Part shown: in pieces, positions 59,957-64,000 of the stretch
Position numbering within the stretch: position 1 is the stretch's first letter
Layout of the letters: every line of letters begins with the position of its first letter
Origin: Rhizobium leguminosarum
Lineage (GTDB): Bacteria; Pseudomonadota; Alphaproteobacteria; Rhizobiales; Rhizobiaceae
Direction: 5' to 3'
DNA length: 64,000 nt
NCBI RefSeq assembly: GCF_002953715.1
Contig: NZ_CP025012.1
Coordinates: 1,736,001-1,800,000, forward strand
Made by a program: the position numbers and the translations under genes
The notes under the pieces: generated by a model
What the model saw: the letters and a program-made list of their open reading frames with translations, nothing else
Told to the model about the DNA's origin: nothing
Databases searched by the model: none

Positions 59957-60940
59957 TCAGGCGAGCAAGCGGCCTGCGGTGAGGCGCTCCCAGTTCGCAT
60001 GCGCGAACTTTGCCTTTTTGGCCGCATCGAGCTCCAGATCTTCGACAAATCGCCGCGCATCGCCTCCGGGGCGATACTGGTATGGGTAGTCTGTCGAGAA
60101 CAGGATGCGGTCCACGCCGACCGCATCGATCGCCTGCCGCAAATAGGCGGGGCTGAACATGCCGCTGGCCGTCAGATAGAGATTGTTGCGGACATAGTCG
60201 AGGAATGGCCGCTGGAGTTTGGACACCCGATCCAGCATGACGAGCCGCTCGAGATAAAACAGCACCAGCTCACCCCAGTGCCCGAGGATGACCTGGAGGT
60301 TCGGGTGACGGTCAAAGACGCCGCCCAGGATCAGACGCACGAACTGGATGCCTGCCTCGAAATGCCATCCGAGGGCAAACGTGGACAGGGCGAGATCGAT
60401 GGGGGCGTCGAAGCCCGCATAATAGGTGTCGCGAATGCTCGTCTGCGGGATCTGCGGGTGAATCAGAAGTGGGACATTGAGCTCCGCTGCGCTGGCGAAT
60501 GTCGGCTCGAAGATCATATGATCGAGATTCTTGTCGCCGACCCGGCCGAACAGAACGGCACCTTTGCAGCCGAGTTCCTCGACGGCTCGCCGCAGCTCTC
60601 GCGCCGCCTCGTCCGGTTGCGCAAAGGAGAGAGCCGCCATCGCCTGGAAGCGGGATGGGTGAGCTGAAACAGCGCCGGCCAGAATGTCATTGGCGCGACG
60701 AGCAAGATCGACGCCGTGACGGCCGAGATTGTTGAGACCCGGAGTCGTCAACGAGAGAACCTGCACATCGACGCCGGTCTCGTCCATCAGAGCCAGCCGC
60801 TGCTCTCCAAGATCCGCCAGCCGTTCGCCGAGCAGACCCGGATTGAGCCCAAGCGTTCCGTCGTCGGCGCCGGGTATCGTGTCCCACCCATGCTTCACCT
60901 CATCGGGCAGGACATGCTCTTCGATTGCGATGATCTTCAT
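59957..60940 (-). CDS. Amidohydrolase-2 (ACMSD-like) metal-dependent hydrolase/decarboxylase
   Basis: A 327-residue TIM-barrel enzyme. Family features: IIAIEEHVL (N-terminal metal site, with E-x-H in place of the usual H-x-H), HPQIPQTS (His), LILGHWGE (His) and LFSTDYPYQYRPG (metal Asp). Such proteins decarboxylate or hydrolyse aromatic acids, for example gamma-resorcylate-type decarboxylases. Start 60940 follows AAGGAAT. It is the last gene of a four-gene minus-strand run beginning at 62693. Confidence 0.88.
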   Translation of the reverse strand: MKIIAIEEHVLPDEVKHGWDTIPGADDGTLGLNPGLLGERLADLGEQRLALMDETGVDVQVLSLTTPGLNNLGRHGVDLARRANDILAGAVSAHPSRFQAMAALSFAQPDEAARELRRAVEELGCKGAVLFGRVGDKNLDHMIFEPTFASAAELNVPLLIHPQIPQTSIRDTYYAGFDAPIDLALSTFALGWHFEAGIQFVRLILGGVFDRHPNLQVILGHWGELVLFYLERLVMLDRVSKLQRPFLDYVRNNLYLTASGMFSPAYLRQAIDAVGVDRILFSTDYPYQYRPGGDARRFVEDLELDAAKKAKFAHANWERLTAGRLLA

Positions 60941-60956
60941 TGGTGAATTCCTTCGG

Positions 60957-61646
60957 TCAGGACTTCTGGGTGAGTTGATCGACGATCGCCTGGCCGACGC
61001 CGTGTGCAGAAGCCGGGTTCTGGCCTGTGATCAGACGGCCATCAACCACCACCTTCTCCGTCCAGTTCGGCGCCGGCTGATGCAGCGCGCCTCGCTCCTT
61101 GAGGGTCGTCGCCAGCAGATAGGGCACGACCTCGGTGTACTTGACCTCCGCCTCTTCCTCGTCCGTGAAGGCGGCGAGCTTCTTGCCCGCGACCAAATGG
61201 CTGCCGTCCGAGAGCGTTGCGTTCACCAATGCAGCGGGGCCGTGGCAGACCGCCGAGACGATGCCGCCGGTTTCGTAGATATCGCGGATGACGCGTTGCA
61301 CAGCCGGGCTGTCGGCAAAATCCCACATCGTGCCGTGGCCGCCGGCGAAGAAGACTGCGGAGTAGCGGGAGGGATCGAGTTCGTCGAGGATGAGCGAGTG
61401 GGCGAGCGCATCGCGGAACTCGCGGTCCTTCCAGAAGCGAGCGTTGACCGGATCGGTGAGGTCGAAGAAGTCGATCGGCGGATGGCCGCCCCGGATCGAG
61501 GCGATCTCGGTCGGGATGCCGGCCGCGCGGAAAACGTCGAGCGGATGCGTGAGTTCGACCATCGCAAAGCCGGTCGGCTCGCCGGTGTCGCCTCTGATCG
61601 GATGGCTGGTGACCACGCAAAGGATAGGCTTGATGTTATTTGCCAT
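60957..61646 (-). CDS. DJ-1/PfpI-family protein (Hsp31/glyoxalase III-like)
   Basis: A 229-residue class I glutamine amidotransferase-like protein. Nucleophile C134 sits in the elbow AVCHGPAALV; FAGGHGTMWDF carries the family's oxyanion glycines and an upstream His. Length and motifs fit the Hsp31-like group, which removes methylglyoxal or repairs glycated targets. Start 61646 follows GAGGAG. Cotranscribed with the amidohydrolase (16 bp apart). Confidence 0.88.
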   Translation of the reverse strand: MANNIKPILCVVTSHPIRGDTGEPTGFAMVELTHPLDVFRAAGIPTEIASIRGGHPPIDFFDLTDPVNARFWKDREFRDALAHSLILDELDPSRYSAVFFAGGHGTMWDFADSPAVQRVIRDIYETGGIVSAVCHGPAALVNATLSDGSHLVAGKKLAAFTDEEEAEVKYTEVVPYLLATTLKERGALHQPAPNWTEKVVVDGRLITGQNPASAHGVGQAIVDQLTQKS

Positions 61647-61794
61647 TGTCTTGGCTCCTCAGGAATTGAGCGAGGCCATGTCGACGACGATGCGGAGTTC
61701 ATATCGCTCTTCAACATACGCTCGTAGGCTCTGCTGCGCCCGCCGAATTCGCGATCGGGCGCAAAGTGTTCCGTTGTATCGCGGACAAGGATTC

Positions 61795-62094
61795 TCAGGC
61801 GTTGCCGGGCGCAAACAGCGCTTCCCAGTTGAGGAAGGGGCCAAGCGGGATGACCTCCCAGTCGAGAAGCCCGGCCTTGGCCAGCGGGAATTCGCTCAGG
61901 GCCTGCTTGGCGGCTTCGACCGATTCGCATTCGGCGATGATGGCGACACCCGGACGATCCTGGCGGAAATAGATGTCGCGGATGATGCCGCCCTTGTACA
62001 TCTGCCAGGCGTGTCGGGCTTCATCCGACATATGCGGCTGGTACTTTTCCAGGCTGGCGTCGGGTTGGGGAATATCGAGGCAAAGCAGTTTCAT
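61795..62094 (-). CDS. YciI/muconolactone isomerase-like small protein
   Basis: A 99-residue protein with a ferredoxin-like alpha/beta plait: MKLLCLDIPQPDASLEKY, GIIRDIYFRQDRPGVAIIAE, and LAKAGLLDWEVIPLGPF. It resembles small dimeric alpha-beta-barrel proteins (YciI or muconolactone isomerase-like). Function unknown. ATG 62094 follows AAGGA, 29 bp after the flavodoxin-like gene. Confidence 0.7.
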   Translation of the reverse strand: MKLLCLDIPQPDASLEKYQPHMSDEARHAWQMYKGGIIRDIYFRQDRPGVAIIAECESVEAAKQALSEFPLAKAGLLDWEVIPLGPFLNWEALFAPGNA

Positions 62095-62123
62095 GGCAGG
62101 ATTCCTTGGTTGGAAAAGATGGA

Positions 62124-62693
62124 TCAGGCGGGTTGAAACCGGCGCACGGTCTCGGCGACGCGATGACCGAGATAGCCCGCGGTCTTAAGGTCGCTCCCGG
62201 CAGGCGTGACATCCGGCGCCTGATCAATGTTCGATTGGGTCATGACGCCAAGCCAGCTCCCGAGCCGGTTGAGGTCGTCTGTGCTGCCTGTGCTGCTGCT
62301 GTTGCCCGGCATCAGATCGAGACCGACCCAGATCATGCCGTGTTGCGCGGCAAACAGCGCCATCGATACGAGCGAGTTCAGCTTGTCGCCGTGCTGGGCT
62401 CCGGAGTTGGTGAAACCGGCAGCGATCTTGTTGCGCCACTTCAGCTCCGACCAGGCCGCTTTGGTGGAGTCCTCGAAGAACTGCTTGAGCTTGGCGCTGA
62501 TGAGGCCGTTATAGGTCGGCGACCCGAAGATAATGGCGTCGCTGCGTTCCAGCGCGTACCAGTCCATCGCGCCATCCGCGACGGCGACCAGTTTCGCCTC
62601 GATTCCTTCCACTTCCCGTACGCCTTCGGCAACCGCCTCGGCGACACGCGCGGTATGGCCGTAGCCGCTGTCATAGACGATGGATACCAGCAA
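62124..62693 (-). CDS. Flavodoxin-like NAD(P)H:quinone oxidoreductase
   Basis: A 189-residue FMN protein of the WrbA/flavodoxin fold. The phosphate loop is YDSGYGHTARVAEAV (residues 7-21), then FGSPTYNGLISAKLKQFF and GFTNSGAQHGDK. The start appears to be TTG 62693, with GGAAGGA six bases upstream. First gene of the minus-strand operon and divergent from LysR. Likely two-electron reduction of quinones. Confidence 0.88.
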   Translation of the reverse strand: MLVSIVYDSGYGHTARVAEAVAEGVREVEGIEAKLVAVADGAMDWYALERSDAIIFGSPTYNGLISAKLKQFFEDSTKAAWSELKWRNKIAAGFTNSGAQHGDKLNSLVSMALFAAQHGMIWVGLDLMPGNSSSTGSTDDLNRLGSWLGVMTQSNIDQAPDVTPAGSDLKTAGYLGHRVAETVRRFQPA

Positions 62694-62824
62694 TTGCCGT
62701 CCTTCCGTTGATGAGATAGCGCGCGAACGGCGGGCGATGTTTTGCCATATGTCCGGCTTGCTTAGGTCGCGGTTGCCACGAAATACCGTTTGCTTGGCCG
62801 GCCTTATATCGTAGAATACAGTTG

Positions 62825-62839
62825 ACGATTAGAAATCGT
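62825..62839. promoter_or_regulatory. Candidate LysR binding site
   Basis: Perfect inverted repeat ACGATT-AGA-AATCGT in the 207-bp gap between the divergent flavodoxin-like and LysR genes, consistent with the T-N11-A pattern of LysR sites. Confidence 0.55.
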
Positions 62840-62903
62840 TTTTCTCTTCTTTGGTTCCTGAGGTTCTCCAATCGAAGGGCCGCTCTTCGCGAGGATCCGC
62901 TTG

Positions 62904-63809
62904 GTGAGAGACAGGTTTGATGGAGTGCAAGTCTTTGTCGAGGCGGTCGAGACGGGCGGCTTTGCCAAAGCTGCCGAGCGATTGTCGTTGACGCGCTCCG
63001 CGGTCGGTAAGGCCATCGCGCGTCTCGAGGAGCGCCTGGGCGTCCGGTTGTTTCACAGGACCACGCGGACGCAGAGCCTGACCGAGGATGGTCAGCAATA
63101 TTACGAGCGCTGTGTGCGTGCGATCGAGGAATTGCGCGCGGGCGAATCTCTCCTGGAATCCGGCCGGCGCGAGGTCGTCGGCAGGTTGCGCGTGTCGCTG
63201 CCCGTCTTGTTTGGGCGCTACTGCGCCGCGCCCATCCTGCGTGCCTATGCGCGCCAGCACGAAAAGCTTGAACTCGAACTCAGCTTCAGTGACCGCCGGA
63301 TCGATTTGATCGCCGACGGCTTCGACCTGGCGGTGCGCAATGGCGTTCTAGGCAACGGAACCGCGCTCCACGCGCGGCGACTGGCCAGCCCACGCAAGGC
63401 GCTATGCGCCTCTCCAGCCTATCTTGCCGCACGAGGGGAGCCGCGTTCTCTGTCGGATCTGTCAGAACATGACACGCTGGTATTCTGGCGCAACGATCAT
63501 GGCCTGATTTGGCAGCTTCCCGATGCGACCGGTGCTCTCATCGACCTGTCGGTCACGTCAAGACTGCGCTTTGACGATCTCGAAGTGATCGCCGATGCCG
63601 CCGTCGACGGCATGGGCCTGGCTTGGCTTCCCTACTGGCTGATCCATGACCGCGTGCAGGCAGGCGAATTGGTCGAACTCTGGACCGATCGGCCGAGGGC
63701 GGCGATGGAATGCTACGCCGTCTGGCCAACCACCCAATATCTGCCGTTGCGGTCGCGACTGGCGATCGATGCGCTTGCCACCGAATTGCCGAAGCGTTTC
63801 GTCGTCTGA
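62904..63809 (+). CDS. LysR-family transcriptional regulator
   Basis: A 301-residue regulator. The N-terminal winged HTH (AVETGGFAKAAERLSLTRSA, then KAIARLEERLGVRLFHRTTR) is followed by the two-lobed effector domain. GAGGA lies upstream of both TTG 62901 and GTG 62904; GTG, nine bases from it, is taken. It belongs to the PA0477/DmlR-like subgroup that controls adjacent divergent detoxification genes, here probably the flavodoxin-to-amidohydrolase operon. Confidence 0.9.
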   Translation: MRDRFDGVQVFVEAVETGGFAKAAERLSLTRSAVGKAIARLEERLGVRLFHRTTRTQSLTEDGQQYYERCVRAIEELRAGESLLESGRREVVGRLRVSLPVLFGRYCAAPILRAYARQHEKLELELSFSDRRIDLIADGFDLAVRNGVLGNGTALHARRLASPRKALCASPAYLAARGEPRSLSDLSEHDTLVFWRNDHGLIWQLPDATGALIDLSVTSRLRFDDLEVIADAAVDGMGLAWLPYWLIHDRVQAGELVELWTDRPRAAMECYAVWPTTQYLPLRSRLAIDALATELPKRFVV

Positions 63810-63892
63810 AGCGGATCCCTTTGCGCTTTATTTCCCGCAGGAGCCGCGCAACGGTGCAAGAAAGCGGCTCGCCACTCTGTCGTCGCAGCCGC

Positions 63893-64000
63893 TCACGTTG
63901 AATAACGCAACGCGTTCACGAGAAGGGAAAAGGCGGGCGAAGACTGGCGTCGGCTTGGGTAGTAGAGATGGAAGCCCTCCCAATAGGGCGAAAAATCTTC
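63893..64000 (-). CDS. C-terminal end of another LysR-family regulator (partial, runs off the window)
   Basis: The minus strand from the window edge reads EDFSPYWEGFHLYYPSRRQ, then SSPAFSLLVNALRYST and stop. The YYPSRR...P-F-LLV-ALR pattern is the standard end of LysR effector domains. Only 35 codons are inside the window. It is convergent with the complete LysR gene, 83 bp away. Confidence 0.75.
   Translation of the reverse strand, partial: EDFSPYWEGFHLYYPSRRQSSPAFSLLVNALRYST

Overview
The window looks like chromosome, or a large replicon, from a Rhizobium of the R. leguminosarum/R. etli type. The evidence is high-GC alpha-proteobacterial codon use, dense ABC sugar importers with LacI/ROK/GntR regulators, DUF982 and DUF2849 families, rhizobial intergenic palindromes, and EcfG-type (GGAAC) and alpha-proteobacterial LexA (GTTC-N7-GTTC) promoter elements. 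The species call is an inference from gene content only.

Layout. 0-9.4 kb is core-like: a nucleoside deaminase, the sulfur assimilation operon cysG-DUF2849-cysI-DUF934, a UbiH-type hydroxylase, an AEC transporter, an MBL hydrolase and ccdA. At 9,387 there is an intact tRNA-Lys(UUU). Its 3' end recurs almost perfectly at 17,463. The two copies bracket an 8.1-kb island carrying an SDR, a TetR-controlled RND pump, a second TetR, a VOC protein, a fabF remnant and a decayed IS481 transposase. No integrase is visible. Two much more decayed copies of the same tRNA end (21,854 and 25,235) suggest that several elements were added in series at this site. The 17.5-26 kb stretch holds small stress-type genes (CsbD, tiny membrane proteins) under candidate EcfG promoters, a Rox-like flavin monooxygenase, two DUF982 proteins, a GST, a DUF4242-adenylate cyclase fusion, and a two-gene unit of unknown function behind a perfect LexA box.

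From 26.7 kb: a MarR-controlled aromatic-type monooxygenase with twin operators; a sugar locus made of a ROK regulator, a Gfo/Idh/MocA dehydrogenase and a ThuA-like protein, divergent from a complete CUT1 ABC importer; and a mixed stretch with a kinase, a GFA protein, and an alpha/beta hydrolase divergent from an AraC regulator.

41-57.5 kb is a large carbohydrate block. KdgD, a frameshifted mannonate dehydratase (UxuA) and a GntR regulator stand next to an Opp/Dpp-type importer of five genes, and GntR-type sites lie on both sides of the regulator gene. A LacI regulator then stands divergent from an 840-residue protein of unknown family followed by a full CUT1 importer. The 840-residue protein, probably a carbohydrate-active enzyme, is the best candidate here for an undescribed activity.

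57.5-64 kb holds an orphan molybdopterin subunit (PaoC/XdhA type) behind a stub of its FAD subunit, and a probable electrophile or quinone detoxification operon (flavodoxin-like, YciI-like, DJ-1/PfpI, amidohydrolase) divergent from a LysR regulator. The C-terminus of another LysR gene runs off the right edge. No CRISPR array, rRNA or riboswitch was seen.
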